Shown here piece by piece: positions 16,801 through 23,855 of a stretch of DNA of 35,951 nucleotides. This stretch comes from a virus. Numbering within the stretch: position 1 is the stretch's first letter; each line of letters begins with the position of its first letter. Location: IMG/VR virus record IMGVR_UViG_3300025806_000083, positions 1-35,951 of that record; one strand, given 5' to 3'. Position numbers and translations under genes: made by a program. The notes under the pieces are model-generated. The model was given only the letters and a program-made list of their open reading frames with translations. It did not search any database and was not told the origin of the DNA.

Positions 16801-16980
16801 GTCTTTACTTCTTAAAGGATCTTTAGTTGATGCAAGCTTTATCGTTTCTTTGACCACGTTTTTCTGATCACCTAACATGCCATCGACTACATCATCATAT
16901 TCATTGACTGGCCCTTCTTGTTGTTCTGGTTCGTTTCCAGTTATTACTTCATCATACTCGTTATAACCGTTATCTTCCAT
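7801..16980 (-). CDS. giant internal virion protein with polyvalent enzyme modules (3059 aa)
   Basis: The ATG has GGAAGGAA upstream. Visible parts in order: an acidic N terminus; a Gly/Ala-rich hydrophobic segment (about 275-325); charged helices; an ADP-ribosyltransferase-like module with Y861-H-G-T and G882-Y-G-V-Y-F-A; a module with H1204-D-Y-F-G-H and a TTETRGQNSW motif; a segment starting T1309-H-N-L-S-E; a metallopeptidase-like motif H1809-E-T-G-H1813; long helices; and a C-terminal 650 residues like the ends of large podovirus internal proteins (LPD38-like), with membrane-prone stretches. By position it equals T7 gp16, which is ejected to form a DNA conduit. No lytic transglycosylase motif was seen. 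Enzyme modules in the particle suggest delivery of effectors to the host; that is inference. Confidence 0.85.
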   Translation of the reverse strand: MEDNGYNEYDEVITGNEPEQQEGPVNEYDDVVDGMLGDQKNVVKETIKLASTKDPLRSKDVFNISKKNNLPSNIVDKNLDQFKAKEKEDSFQYDELLKINPGLSKWLENPDHAAIAQKEIEPLKRVERAAFKIRKNKKDERFTKQLDSALYTGWNQLNTSAQFVMSAYGVGNNKDIAQNISSNAKRAQELKGQKPEFSKEFDKEMASDVKDIDEAFEQFKGSYEELRKGNIIDALTDFAAGGAKTVGETLELVGSAVIRPKGLVYSSTESLANSFPSIITGFAGMKAGAIAGSVVPVKGTAIGGAIGFGVGTFAGSVLTEIGGAISEDLAERGVDLTDPIAVEKMLNNKEYMQTVIERAQRKGIGTAAVDGIFNMFAGKALAGVKKAAKETGKAVGKTALVKAGTKDVIADMAGEGIGEFVGQVAKEKSLKGVSIGQAIQEGTTSLGSSINDVAIGAASKIRQEFIDDPIKSAEDVVNDAQNAIESIQEIQAVNDLSIAIKEAKNTSEAQDAIRNLVESANDEGESSSVYFQVDDFNNFWNSKGESPLAKAYEISDEVGKSYAEASALGSDIEIPIGDYAETIAKTDDADGLLNSVKTRSDGMNLNQANKTMNELPSVMKQLSEQVAKLQDDEFIQSAKEVKSRVKDQLKLAGMNDKDAELQANLYEGRIKTRAILRGKDPLELFREQNLEIRKTGQQVVRDNTTYDEILKNKKLKEENNKKAGIKELKVEQLQGEALTLAEQAIDTEVEQMIYEISQSEKGNKIFTEAETGGAPIVDMQQSTFPKWYREVQAKNKQSFGKTALSKKGAVYKRIRTVAIERLKNGYENIHSGQVEPDQTFKALLGIQEDKASDFDLFQSAYHGTKEDFKTFDFDKAENTRHGYGVYFAANKAIADMYRKMRVARSPQKVGDRKSMDQVKDTEGTVKEVDLNVENLPILDLDKKISEQGDIIKEIAKSYKGVKTGNELYKAVSKELGGDKEASQFLDSKGIYGATLVTPDKFIKETFGDSERYFIAYSDKLINKDNNNEGRETGQRENELAIPEITTELEGKPKGIKHNQEARQVAREYLKEAGIEERQQSEYVKVNVQRAKRISKAFEEMKHDPENQEVKEAYQAMIDETLAQYQSIKNTGLKIEMITADMENPYPNGSQDMFKDLDNGHLWFFPTEQGFGSSDQVQDNPLLQQTDESIDGYQLAANDLFRIVHDYFGHYKEGSSFGPRGEENAWQSHVRMYSPKAARAMTTETRGQNSWVNYGPKGKENRENPANTTFADQKVGLLPEWVLIEGQSSDADKAVPGEKTKEEIKDLFVTHNLSERNLKHALKVGGLAVPSLAVTKKGKSLENFGEISLIARPDMLETKGAKTFNADVYSPRYPSIDYTIPKAGRKKYEDIVGSINEEIFNDSTDYNKIEGSGLRALQEDKALMYAFLESKGIDPIVAYESIEPEKVEAYREAGFEKFFGGQGMLDAQNKEFVKLVKEFHINELGNKVDQEDISDIQEALDDPRGHYLDRVLYSVKEDMGLINDTQEIDKRETETNIKKQIFDDPTLTEEFDQYASDVYDTLDIKEKVFKDTNPNTGAIRYIPHTLDNVVKLMKKSLRDGENFNYGVGSIRSKVAKQFKSIEEMGKDRDKVVSKEEFEAIKEEIDREFGDLFDKVQAEVKHYDGWGSLDLFSEHLKEVAETNINSLDQYYNLSDETKQEVVDFLDKLKNMETEYFESKVQRAVDIDEFQAAIIPENTSDETKKILKGLGLDIVEYNDDNRQEVTENYTDSQAEKILFQGGKQDPKGQISVGKDFFRIDLLAKADPSTFLHETGHLFLEEMREDYNFIVAQGSNRTEVQQKFMEDVSAILTHLGVESFNAIETKHHELFARTFESYLMEGKAPTKELQTAFSRFRAWLITVYREIKNLNAPLTDEVRGLMDRMLATEDEINAAIKEQGIKSLITKEMESKVDKNKLKTYQELRDLFSKEAKDKMSINLAKSWKKEQELFTSQKGKEIKAQVEEELLSDGVYKALDIFKNGTIDGEPIRMNKGDLVNLFGAEVVKKLPNTMYTTNGGMLPSVVASIMGFSDVGKMVNGIAEAPPLSKAVKAISEDRMRQENQDLLLTDDRIEGLAKRFIHSDKRSELLKMELSLLSDIEQANLKEGTRKTVRRIPSNEKIKKEANTILSAMQMKKIRPYLYQRAEVREARKVEEFISKGQWAEAFDAKQRELLSHELYRSASDIKEKQNKQLKKFKKLNQADTKLSKTRDMTFINAARAILSKFDLASKPEVVMANLDMIRKYDPDVHAMVTSIIESVDIENQSYKELTLEQFTEINDIFDTLWDLSKTSKQMDIDGKKVDIQKVVEQMNESASRFIKEVPKRKYEKKKDKFTKIKEEIMSQVSKMRRLEHWIELMDMGDIGGIFRKAIFTPLSEATDRYFEDRDIYTKKMIDASERLKEKVPGIEDPKAIQSDELGYEFENVGEIIGALIHTGNDSNFKKLLIGREWGTLNDDKTLNTAKWDKFIQRMYAEGIISDDHMDFVQEIWDITEEIKPMVQKAHKEVYGHYFSEITTNEITMPSGKKYKGGYAPAKVDYDVVPDAGKRDTLQDIVEGSPSFSLPGAGGNGFGKSRVENYNKALNLNIDLITRHIDEVIRFAHVKPAVTSAAKLVNSNSFKEMMNKIDPSLIDNMIIPAIIRADKNKTTDVPTTRMGLAMKIGGSIRKNVSAALFFGHIRNTVEQLGNMAVAISKDGIDAKDLAHGAMSLLKDRKKTREAIYEKSTFMRKKVNMEIFDNNKRINNLFKEQNKILTMRDFAQDNAYITQNALQTFQDEVIWIGAYDRAVASGKSESDSVRLADSIIRTTQNGNRPLDISNLEGNPMLKMIQMFMGFFNNMANVNATNMQKIYYSDLSAKEKTGKALYAYLTGYASIAIVSAALRKVAAGGLDEDEDDMYMDDLYDVFIASQAELFLGMLPLIGPAIQAGMNRGNEKFYDDKIGASPVLEAVASVADYAIPDFGSDKDITERVKSRELLTVISVVTGFPVAPLSKPFRYVMAVESGEAQPTGPIDYTRGLVTGKKGVK

Positions 16981-16981
16981 T

Positions 16982-18745
16982 CTATTTCCTTCCCAACTTT
17001 TTATTTAAGTTCTTGATATAAGCTTCAAAGATCTGCTTTTCTGTAGGATCATTTATGCCTTTTTTTCTTTTGAACGATTCCTTTATTTTTTCAACGTCAT
17101 CTTTAGATATTTCTTCATACTCCATCTGATCTATATCTTCCTGATTAAGTTCAAAGGCAAATTTTGTATCATCCGGACTTAAGTAATCTTTGTCAATAAC
17201 CAACTTGACTCTCAGATTATCTACTATTTCTTGTACTTCATTGTTTAATACTTTACGTCCCTTTTCAAGTTGTTTTTCAGTAATAAGCTCATCAACTTTT
17301 TTCCTAAAAGATATTGCTTTTTCTGCTTCTTGTTGAGAAACTTTCCCACTATAATTAATTCCCATGCCCTTAAGTCCACCGTTAACAATATTGTTTTTAG
17401 TTTGGATACCGTCCAACAGTTTACTTGCTTCTTCTCCAGCTCCAGGTTTTCTAAGTGCGGCTTGAATTGTAGATAACTTTACAAAGTGTGAGTCATTTAA
17501 TTTATGCTTATACTCCAATAGGTTTTGATCTTTAAAGGCGGTTGGCTTATCACCTGACATTTGCTGCAATTGGTAAAACACTCCAAGATCTGTCTCTATG
17601 TCTTTGCCACTTGCCTTTTTTTCTAAGTACTTTCTTATCCCATTTCTTTGTTGATGCGTTAATTTATCTAGTCTCATCCCTAAACCATCTAAGCTCATAG
17701 TTTTCTCTACTTGTAAGAAAATAGCTTCATAGTTTTCTTCTTTCTCAATTCTCTCTACTTGCTTTTGCTCATTGTATCTATTTTTAACACGACTCGTTAC
17801 CTCATCTCTAACTTCGGCATCTTCAATCTGTCTTGCCTTTGCTAGTCCATCTGACATTGGTAGACCTTCACCCATAATGGTATCTGTCGCCCTCTGTGCT
17901 TGCCCTCTGATCGATGCATTATCAAGTGCTGCCTTGAGCTTAACTGCTGCTGATCCTTCAATCTCGTCAACTTTTGGATTAGTCGCTGCGTTAAAATAAT
18001 CAAGTGCTATTTGATCCTGGTCTGCGTTTAGCATGTTCGTAATAACTGAAGTATGTAGTTTAGTTGTTGCTTGCTGAAACATGTTTTTTGCTGTTTGTTC
18101 ATCAAGCCCTTTTCTTCCAACAAGTCCCTGGTTTACCGGCTTACCATCGGCCATTATCAAGTCACCAGTTTTGGGATCTTTAGTTCCATAAATGGCACTT
18201 TTTATCTCATCGATATTAGTCCCTATTTTGTTGGGATTAAGAATAGCTTCACTTGTTAAAGTCTCGATTGTAGATTCAAAAACATTGTCCTCGTATCTTT
18301 CAATTTCTTTTGTTGCATGTGAAGAAAATTGTGAATAAAGATCATTTCTGTTTTTCTTAGTAAGTAGTTGGAGCTTTTGCTTAAGTCTCTCTGATCCACC
18401 ACCATAGTTTGTGATTTCTTCTTGTGTGAATTTATCGTAATCATTATAGTAATTCTGCATGTTCTTAGCTGCGTCCTTACCTGTCTCTCTAAAATAGCCT
18501 TTGTCTTTATCAACTGTAAGTTCTATTTTCTTCTTTCTCAGTTTGTTTGCAAATTCTTGAGCTTGAATATCTTCAGCTTTTAAAGACTCATTCTCGTTTA
18601 TCTTCATCACCTGGAGTGCAGCTCCGGCCAATTGCTCACCAGCGTTAACTCTAGATGTCGTATCACCTAGTCTACTTTTAAAACCACCAACTCTGGTAAC
18701 TTCTTCTCTTACTCTAGGTTCGTTTTGCGTAGGTATTCTAGGCAT
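16982..18745 (-). CDS. internal virion protein, T7 gp15-like position
   Basis: This 587-residue, highly charged protein is helical throughout, with no enzyme motif. Its N terminus (MPRIPTQNEPRV, then RLGDTTSRVNAGEQLAGAAL) is typical of the middle internal core protein of T7-like podoviruses. GGAGC lies seven bases before the ATG. It is encoded between the gp14-like protein and the giant protein, matching the T7 order 14-15-16; in T7 these three form the ejected core and trans-envelope channel. The two-base gap to the giant gene suggests coupled synthesis. The assignment rests on order, composition and N-terminal resemblance. Confidence 0.8.
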   Translation of the reverse strand: MPRIPTQNEPRVREEVTRVGGFKSRLGDTTSRVNAGEQLAGAALQVMKINENESLKAEDIQAQEFANKLRKKKIELTVDKDKGYFRETGKDAAKNMQNYYNDYDKFTQEEITNYGGGSERLKQKLQLLTKKNRNDLYSQFSSHATKEIERYEDNVFESTIETLTSEAILNPNKIGTNIDEIKSAIYGTKDPKTGDLIMADGKPVNQGLVGRKGLDEQTAKNMFQQATTKLHTSVITNMLNADQDQIALDYFNAATNPKVDEIEGSAAVKLKAALDNASIRGQAQRATDTIMGEGLPMSDGLAKARQIEDAEVRDEVTSRVKNRYNEQKQVERIEKEENYEAIFLQVEKTMSLDGLGMRLDKLTHQQRNGIRKYLEKKASGKDIETDLGVFYQLQQMSGDKPTAFKDQNLLEYKHKLNDSHFVKLSTIQAALRKPGAGEEASKLLDGIQTKNNIVNGGLKGMGINYSGKVSQQEAEKAISFRKKVDELITEKQLEKGRKVLNNEVQEIVDNLRVKLVIDKDYLSPDDTKFAFELNQEDIDQMEYEEISKDDVEKIKESFKRKKGINDPTEKQIFEAYIKNLNKKLGRK

Positions 18746-18757
18746 ATATGCTCCTTA

Positions 18758-19273
18758 TTATTTCTTTGTGCCGTATTGTTTATTTATTCCATATGCTGAA
18801 ACTGCTGAGTTAACAAGACCCATAGTTCCTTGAACTTCTTGATCATATGCTTTGGCCTCTGACTGAACTGTTTTAAACCTGGTATCTAACTCCAGGTCCA
18901 TTTGATCCATCTCGATTCCCATTGATCTCTTCCATGCATTGTTCTTAATTGCCTTAACATCACCCTTTGCGGCTTCTCTGGCATCTCTCTCTAGTAAAGA
19001 TCCAAGTTCACCCTCTAGTTCAATGCCTTGTCCGGCAAAGCCAACTCTTTGTGATCCTAACATTTGTCTTAATTGTTTTTGTCTTAGTGAAGCTTCGTTA
19101 TCACCTTGCTCGATAACTTCTTGCTGCTGTATTTCCATTTGTTCTTTTTGGAACTGTGCCATTTCTTGATTCATGGCATTTTGATTTCTTATAGAATCGG
19201 CATTACTTTTGCCTTGTTGGTATTTCATTGCACCTTGAACTAAGGTCATTGCGACCATTGTTTCTACGCCCAT
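18758..19273 (-). CDS. internal virion protein B, T7 gp14-like
   Basis: This 171-residue protein has a hydrophobic N terminus (MGVETMVAMTLVQGAM) and a long Q-, E- and M-rich helix, then the family-like stretch GSQRVGFAGQGIELEGELGS followed by LLERDAREAAKGD. This pattern is typical of the small internal core protein of podoviruses (T7 gp14), which is ejected first and inserts into the outer membrane in T7. It directly follows the nozzle gene and precedes the gp15-like gene. GGGAG lies seven bases before ATG. Confidence 0.85.
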   Translation of the reverse strand: MGVETMVAMTLVQGAMKYQQGKSNADSIRNQNAMNQEMAQFQKEQMEIQQQEVIEQGDNEASLRQKQLRQMLGSQRVGFAGQGIELEGELGSLLERDAREAAKGDVKAIKNNAWKRSMGIEMDQMDLELDTRFKTVQSEAKAYDQEVQGTMGLVNSAVSAYGINKQYGTKK

Positions 19274-19283
19274 TATCTACTCC

Positions 19284-22133
19284 CTAGTTGATTGGAAACT
19301 TACCGGCCGGATATATAGCTCCTATTCCCATTGGAACTGGATCAACCTGTCTGATAAATATTCTTCCATTACTATTCCATTCTGATTGGATTATAGCACT
19401 TATTACTTCAGTTTTTAAATCATTAGGTTCGGATGGATCTTCATCTTCTCTTAGTTTTACCTCTGTAAGACCTTCAACCGGATCTAGCAAGACGTTCGGA
19501 TCAATAAGTGGAGCTTTACCACCTATCCAAATACCTCTAGTATCTTCAACATGTAGGCTAACTTCTTTGACAATCTTATATTTATCACTAAGAGTTTCAC
19601 CATTCGCTGTGTCAATATTCAATGTTTCAATATCTGATAAGTAAGGAAGTCCAACATGTATAACTGCATAGTTATTATCTAGTGTAACTATTCCATCTGT
19701 AACTGTAATGTCTGTGTACGAATCATTATTAGGACTCGCAACAACAAAGGCATCGCCCAGGACCGAAACATTTTCACCTTCTAAGTGTTCTAAACCACCA
19801 ACTGTATCTAAAGCTCTGGCAAAAATAGATGTACCTGAGAATTTAAAACTTATTGGAACTGCAACTATGGCCTCTACTGTGACGACTGTAGGGCTTGTGT
19901 ATGCTGTTACCCTTACTCTCGCTTGTTCTGTATATGTAGGATCAATAACTATAGACATCTGAATATCTCTTCCAACATCATCTGCTGTAAAGTAGTTACC
20001 ACCTGTACATGTTAAAGTTAGTGAAGTGCCGGCCACCCATGAACCACCACCGGATAATTGTAGAGATAATGATGTATCTGTATTTCTTCCATCATAAGTT
20101 AAGCATGAGTCCATGAACTTATTATCTCTAATATCATTTATCTGTCTTGTGCTTAGCTTTTCGATGTATCTAACTTCGCTACCATCAACTTCTCTTAATA
20201 CTGAAACATATAAGAAGTCCTGGTTTCCTTCTGGAACTACTGCAACACTCTCACATACTCCACCTAAATCGTGTCTATGCCACGCTCTTATTTGCTGGTC
20301 CTTTACATATGTAAGACCTAATAACGCTCCATCTGATCTTACGATCCATAGTATTGAGTTAGGTATTTGCTGATATGCCCAGTCTGTAATTGTGAAATTA
20401 TCAAACAAGTGAGCTGAAAATATTGTTAAGTCATTCCCTCTATATCCATCAACTGCAAAGTCAAAGGAAAGATCTCGTATAACTGAACCCCTAGCTTGCT
20501 GGTATAGTGCTGATCCATCAATAACAATCGGTGGCAAAGCACCTGATCCGTTATAAGAATATTGTTTTGTATTTATTGCTGTAGGTTCAACAACTCCGGC
20601 TTCGTTTCCGGCCGCATTCCATTCACCACCACTTGTTAAAATAACAAAGCTTCCAAGATCTAAAAGGTTTTCAACTGAGTTAACTTGCCTACCTGTCATT
20701 TGAAAAGTGATAGAATCATCCGACTGTACAGGACTTGATGTAGAGAAGTTTTTGTAGTCTGAAGTTTTAGACATGAATATTTTTTCTGTGTTGTTATTTG
20801 TATTGGCAAAACAAAGTCTTTGCTGGATATAGTTAACAACTGCTGGATAGTTATTCACTCCCAGGAATGGATACCTAGCTGAAGGATACGTAACACTATC
20901 ATCAACTCCTTGGCCAATATCTAAGAAACTTGTGTTTGTTGTTACTCCAAATAATGCATATGATCCAAAAGATTCTTTGTATATTCTAAACTCAACTGCA
21001 CCTGCTGGAGCTGTCCAACCTATAGTGATTGGTGATCCAGTCGTAGGAACTGCCTTAGAAAGTAATTCTGCTGGTGTATATTGCATCAACCCTGAACTTG
21101 TATAAACCCCAAAGTCTGTGCTATCAATGTTTCTCAATGAGAAGGTACTTGTCGTTATTACATCCACCACAAAGAATTTATTATTTAATTCCGTTATACC
21201 ATTGGACAACCCTGTTAATTTAACTGCCTGTCCAGTGATAAGTGTGTGAGTCCCCGATATGGTCACAACTGCTGGATTAGCATTTGTTATACCTGTGATT
21301 GATTCGCTGTTTAGGTTAAGTCCTGGTAACGATTCATTATTTTGATCATCAATTGCTGTTACTACATATCGATAATCATTAGTTCCAGCACTACCACCAG
21401 TGGCCACTATTGAAGTTGGGTTTGCAACTGTAGGTGCAAAAGTTAACTCGTTAAAGGTCCAATTGGTATCACCCAGTCTTAAAAGCTCTAAAGGTGGATG
21501 TGATGGATGTGCAATTGTTACTACATCACCACTTTGAACATACTTAAATTCTTTTGCCTCTGCTGCTGTATAAACTGTTTGAAGTTCATATACTTTCCTG
21601 GACTCACCACCACTGACATATGCCCCGAATGGTCCACCGTTTATATTACTATATGGTACATCTGGTGTTAGTAACTGATAACTATTTGCTGCAACCGCTG
21701 AAACTGAGAAGAGTTTATTGTTAAGCTCTGTCATCCCTTCTATTCCAGTAATTTCTATTATATCACCATTGGAATAACCATGTGCTGTAGAGCTAACTAT
21801 AACTGGATCTGTCTGCAAAGTGTTGGTTATAACCTTCGCTGTTTCTTTTTGAAGTACTCCATTTTTATGTATCCTTAAATAGTATTGTCCAAACTCTAAT
21901 ATGTAAGTCTGATCATTACTGAATATAAAGGGTACAAGCCTGACATCATATGCTGCGAACTTGACTGGAGAAATAAACTCCGTGCCAGGTCTGTTAGATA
22001 CTCCACCGTAACGCATAACCATAGAATTTTTACAAGTCCTTAGACCGGATGCATACTTTGTAACGTCAACCCTGGAGTAAATAGAAGGTGAGACTTCACC
22101 ACTAGAAAAAGTTCTTTGTGATAGCGTTGTCAA
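19284..22133 (-). CDS. tail tubular protein B (nozzle)
   Basis: This 949-residue protein starts at TTG two bases after the preceding stop, with GGGG seven bases upstream. The N terminus (TLSQRTFSSGEVSPSIYSRV, then DVTKYASGLRTCKNSMVMRYGGVSNRPGT) is diagnostic of the podovirus nozzle family (T7 gp12 and relatives). Inside are repeated beta modules of the 'YxLxxxxxPY' type (residues about 110-170 and 285-350) that occur in nozzle platforms. The protein forms the hexameric tail tip below the tail tube A adaptor. Length is within the family range. Confidence 0.92.
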   Translation of the reverse strand: MTTLSQRTFSSGEVSPSIYSRVDVTKYASGLRTCKNSMVMRYGGVSNRPGTEFISPVKFAAYDVRLVPFIFSNDQTYILEFGQYYLRIHKNGVLQKETAKVITNTLQTDPVIVSSTAHGYSNGDIIEITGIEGMTELNNKLFSVSAVAANSYQLLTPDVPYSNINGGPFGAYVSGGESRKVYELQTVYTAAEAKEFKYVQSGDVVTIAHPSHPPLELLRLGDTNWTFNELTFAPTVANPTSIVATGGSAGTNDYRYVVTAIDDQNNESLPGLNLNSESITGITNANPAVVTISGTHTLITGQAVKLTGLSNGITELNNKFFVVDVITTSTFSLRNIDSTDFGVYTSSGLMQYTPAELLSKAVPTTGSPITIGWTAPAGAVEFRIYKESFGSYALFGVTTNTSFLDIGQGVDDSVTYPSARYPFLGVNNYPAVVNYIQQRLCFANTNNNTEKIFMSKTSDYKNFSTSSPVQSDDSITFQMTGRQVNSVENLLDLGSFVILTSGGEWNAAGNEAGVVEPTAINTKQYSYNGSGALPPIVIDGSALYQQARGSVIRDLSFDFAVDGYRGNDLTIFSAHLFDNFTITDWAYQQIPNSILWIVRSDGALLGLTYVKDQQIRAWHRHDLGGVCESVAVVPEGNQDFLYVSVLREVDGSEVRYIEKLSTRQINDIRDNKFMDSCLTYDGRNTDTSLSLQLSGGGSWVAGTSLTLTCTGGNYFTADDVGRDIQMSIVIDPTYTEQARVRVTAYTSPTVVTVEAIVAVPISFKFSGTSIFARALDTVGGLEHLEGENVSVLGDAFVVASPNNDSYTDITVTDGIVTLDNNYAVIHVGLPYLSDIETLNIDTANGETLSDKYKIVKEVSLHVEDTRGIWIGGKAPLIDPNVLLDPVEGLTEVKLREDEDPSEPNDLKTEVISAIIQSEWNSNGRIFIRQVDPVPMGIGAIYPAGKFPIN

Positions 22134-22135
22134 CC

Positions 22136-22459
22136 TTATACCCCGTATATTATTTGTGAGCTATCTGATTGTTTGATAACTTCATCGGTATCATCTTTTT
22201 TAACTTCCATCTCTTTAACCTGTAATTCAACACGTAGAGATTTTTCATCACTACCTTCTAACTCACTAGATACTTCAACAACTTCAACAACTATTTCCAT
22301 GTTAAATTTCTGGCCAATTGCTGGTGTACCTTCCAGGTTAAGTTTCTTTAACTCTTCCTTTCCTAGTGACAACTTAAGTCCATGAGGATACTTAGGTTTG
22401 TTAATTGAAGGTGTGCTAAAATCTTTTAGTTCAATTTCTTCATAACTCATATCTATCAT
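22136..22459 (-). CDS. small virion protein between tail tube A and nozzle genes
   Basis: The frame can open at GTG 22480, but ATG 22459 has AGGA six bases before it, so I prefer it (107 residues). The N-terminal third carries KPKYPHGLKLSLGKEELKKL; the rest is a beta-rich acidic domain (NMEIVVEVVEVSSELEG, then SLRVELQVKEMEV). Proteins with this YPHGL-type segment are found at this place in related podoviruses and have been described as capsid-associated minor proteins; I cannot fix the role. It overlaps the end of the tail tube A gene. Confidence 0.7.
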   Translation of the reverse strand: MIDMSYEEIELKDFSTPSINKPKYPHGLKLSLGKEELKKLNLEGTPAIGQKFNMEIVVEVVEVSSELEGSDEKSLRVELQVKEMEVKKDDTDEVIKQSDSSQIIYGV

Positions 22460-23084
22460 AACTGATCCTATCCCTTGCACCGCCTCTAGATCTGATTAGA
22501 TCAGATTCATTATGGCGATCGTGTTGTACTTCGTTCATGTTTTTCTTTTTAGCAAAACCAATTTCCATCTGATAGTGCTGAAGCATTTCGGCTTTAATTC
22601 TAAAGTCATCCCCTGCTGTCAATCGTGAGCAAATAAAAGCGGCCAGTCTGTAGGAAAGGGCCATTGCAAACTCACTATCGAAAATTGATGCATCTGTTAT
22701 ATCTGTCGTGTACTCAACAACTGCTGAGTCCTGGTCTGTATATATTTTTCTAGTTCCACCATCTACTACTATTCTATAGGGTATTCTTGATTGTTGTGTG
22801 TCCTGTCTAGATCCTGATAGTATTCTTCTTAGTCTCAAACAATCTGTAGGATATTGGTAAGAATATCTATACTCTGTAGTTGGATCTTCCTCGACTAAAC
22901 CTAGTGTTGCAAAAGTGCTGGCAAAATTCCAGTCAAGATCTGATAAAGTTATCTTCTTTGCACTCTCGTAAAAACTACGACAAGCCCTTGCTTCTTGTGA
23001 TTTCTCAGTATCAACATTAGCTATTTCCTTACCTATTCCCAGGTGTGAGATTGCCATGTTTGCTATTTCTGTCTTACTTGCCAT
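22440..23084 (-). CDS. tail tubular protein A (gatekeeper/adaptor)
   Basis: This 214-residue protein begins MASKTEIANMAISHLGIGKE and continues with a helical region (ARACRSFYESAKKITLSDLDWNFA written in two blocks: ARACRSFYESAKK, ITLSDLDWNFA). That N terminus is typical of T7 gp11-like adaptor proteins that sit under the portal and connect the nozzle. A beta part with YRYSYQYPTDCLRLRRIL follows, then helices. AGGAA lies before ATG. The gene opens the tail cluster immediately downstream of a hairpin terminator. Confidence 0.9.
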   Translation of the reverse strand: MASKTEIANMAISHLGIGKEIANVDTEKSQEARACRSFYESAKKITLSDLDWNFASTFATLGLVEEDPTTEYRYSYQYPTDCLRLRRILSGSRQDTQQSRIPYRIVVDGGTRKIYTDQDSAVVEYTTDITDASIFDSEFAMALSYRLAAFICSRLTAGDDFRIKAEMLQHYQMEIGFAKKKNMNEVQHDRHNESDLIRSRGGARDRISYDRYEL

Positions 23085-23097
23085 TTTGTTTCCTAGT

Positions 23098-23127
23098 TAA
23101 AGAAAGGAGTGGTCTTTCAACCACCCC
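23098..23127 (-). terminator. rho-independent terminator after the head genes
   Basis: Read on the minus strand, GGGGTGGT and ACCACTCC pair as an 8-bp stem (one G-T wobble) around the loop TGAAAG (23106-23127), followed by TTTCTTTAAC. It lies in the gap between the 78-residue head protein gene and tail tube A. T7 has its main terminator at the equivalent place after the capsid gene, which lowers expression of tail genes. Partial read-through would be needed for the tail cluster unless another promoter exists. Confidence 0.75.
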
Positions 23128-23137
23128 GATCTATTAA

Positions 23138-23374
23138 TTAAATAACTTCCGAATTACTGTCTGCATCATCTTGTTCATCATCTGCGTCATCTAGTAAAAC
23201 ATTAGGGATTGGTTCGGGCTTATCCTGGATAAGTACCTCGTCAACTTTTACGTTCTTACCTAGTTTCTCCATCCATTCCTCTGAGAAATGTTTTGAGTCT
23301 TTAAGTCTGAATTTTTGTCCCTCTCTGATCCTGATGTCTGCATAGTATCCAAGACGTTTTGCTTTAACTTTCAT
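23138..23374 (-). CDS. small head-region protein (78 aa)
   Basis: The product begins MKVKAKRLGYYADIRIREGQ and continues with KFRLKDSKHFSEEWMEKLG, a pattern I recognise from small conserved genes placed after the cement protein in BPP-1-like and related podoviruses. The C terminus is very acidic (DDADDEQDDADSNSE). AGGAG lies six bases before ATG. The function is not established; a head-completion or decoration partner is plausible. It is the last gene before the terminator. Confidence 0.7.
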   Translation of the reverse strand: MKVKAKRLGYYADIRIREGQKFRLKDSKHFSEEWMEKLGKNVKVDEVLIQDKPEPIPNVLLDDADDEQDDADSNSEVI

Positions 23375-23389
23375 TCTAACTCCTATTTA

Positions 23390-23821
23390 TTAACTAACTG
23401 TGAATCCATCTGCAAAATAAAAATCATTTTGGATGAACGATTGTGGAATCATGTGACATGAAACAGTAGCCGAAGGAGTTGTACCACCTAGAGTATAATT
23501 AACTCTAAAGTACTGATCACCACGGTTGTCTGCTGGTACAGGTAAAACAAACTTAGATCCTGCTGCTGATCCTCTAGGGATAGAAATTGAACTAAGTTCA
23601 ACTGCTGATCCAAATCCAACATCTGAGTCTGATTGTAATGCAACTGAATAAGTCTCATCTGCATTAGCGTCATCTGCTTCAACTTCGATAGTGATAACTA
23701 CGGCCATTGGTTCACCAACTCCTAAGTTTCCATCGATACCAGAATCAATAACATTTGTACTAACTGCTGTAGCTGTTAGAGCTTGACTGTCTGAAAATTG
23801 TAATTGCTTATCTATAATCAT
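23390..23821 (-). CDS. capsid cement protein, Bbp16-like
   Basis: This 143-residue protein begins MIIDKQLQFSDSQALTATAV and has the GIDGNLGVGEPMAVVITIEV stretch typical of the Bbp16 family of capsid cement or decoration proteins. It is beta-rich throughout (SVALQSDSDVGFGSAVELSS, RGSAAGSKFVLPVPAD, QYFRVNYTLGG). It is encoded directly after the major capsid protein, with AAGGAG before ATG. In relatives it binds the outer capsid lattice and stabilises the expanded head. Stoichiometric expression with capsid fits its place before the terminator. Confidence 0.88.
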   Translation of the reverse strand: MIIDKQLQFSDSQALTATAVSTNVIDSGIDGNLGVGEPMAVVITIEVEADDANADETYSVALQSDSDVGFGSAVELSSISIPRGSAAGSKFVLPVPADNRGDQYFRVNYTLGGTTPSATVSCHMIPQSFIQNDFYFADGFTVS

Positions 23822-23855
23822 TTTAATTCTCCTTGTATTATAAATACGTTTTTAA

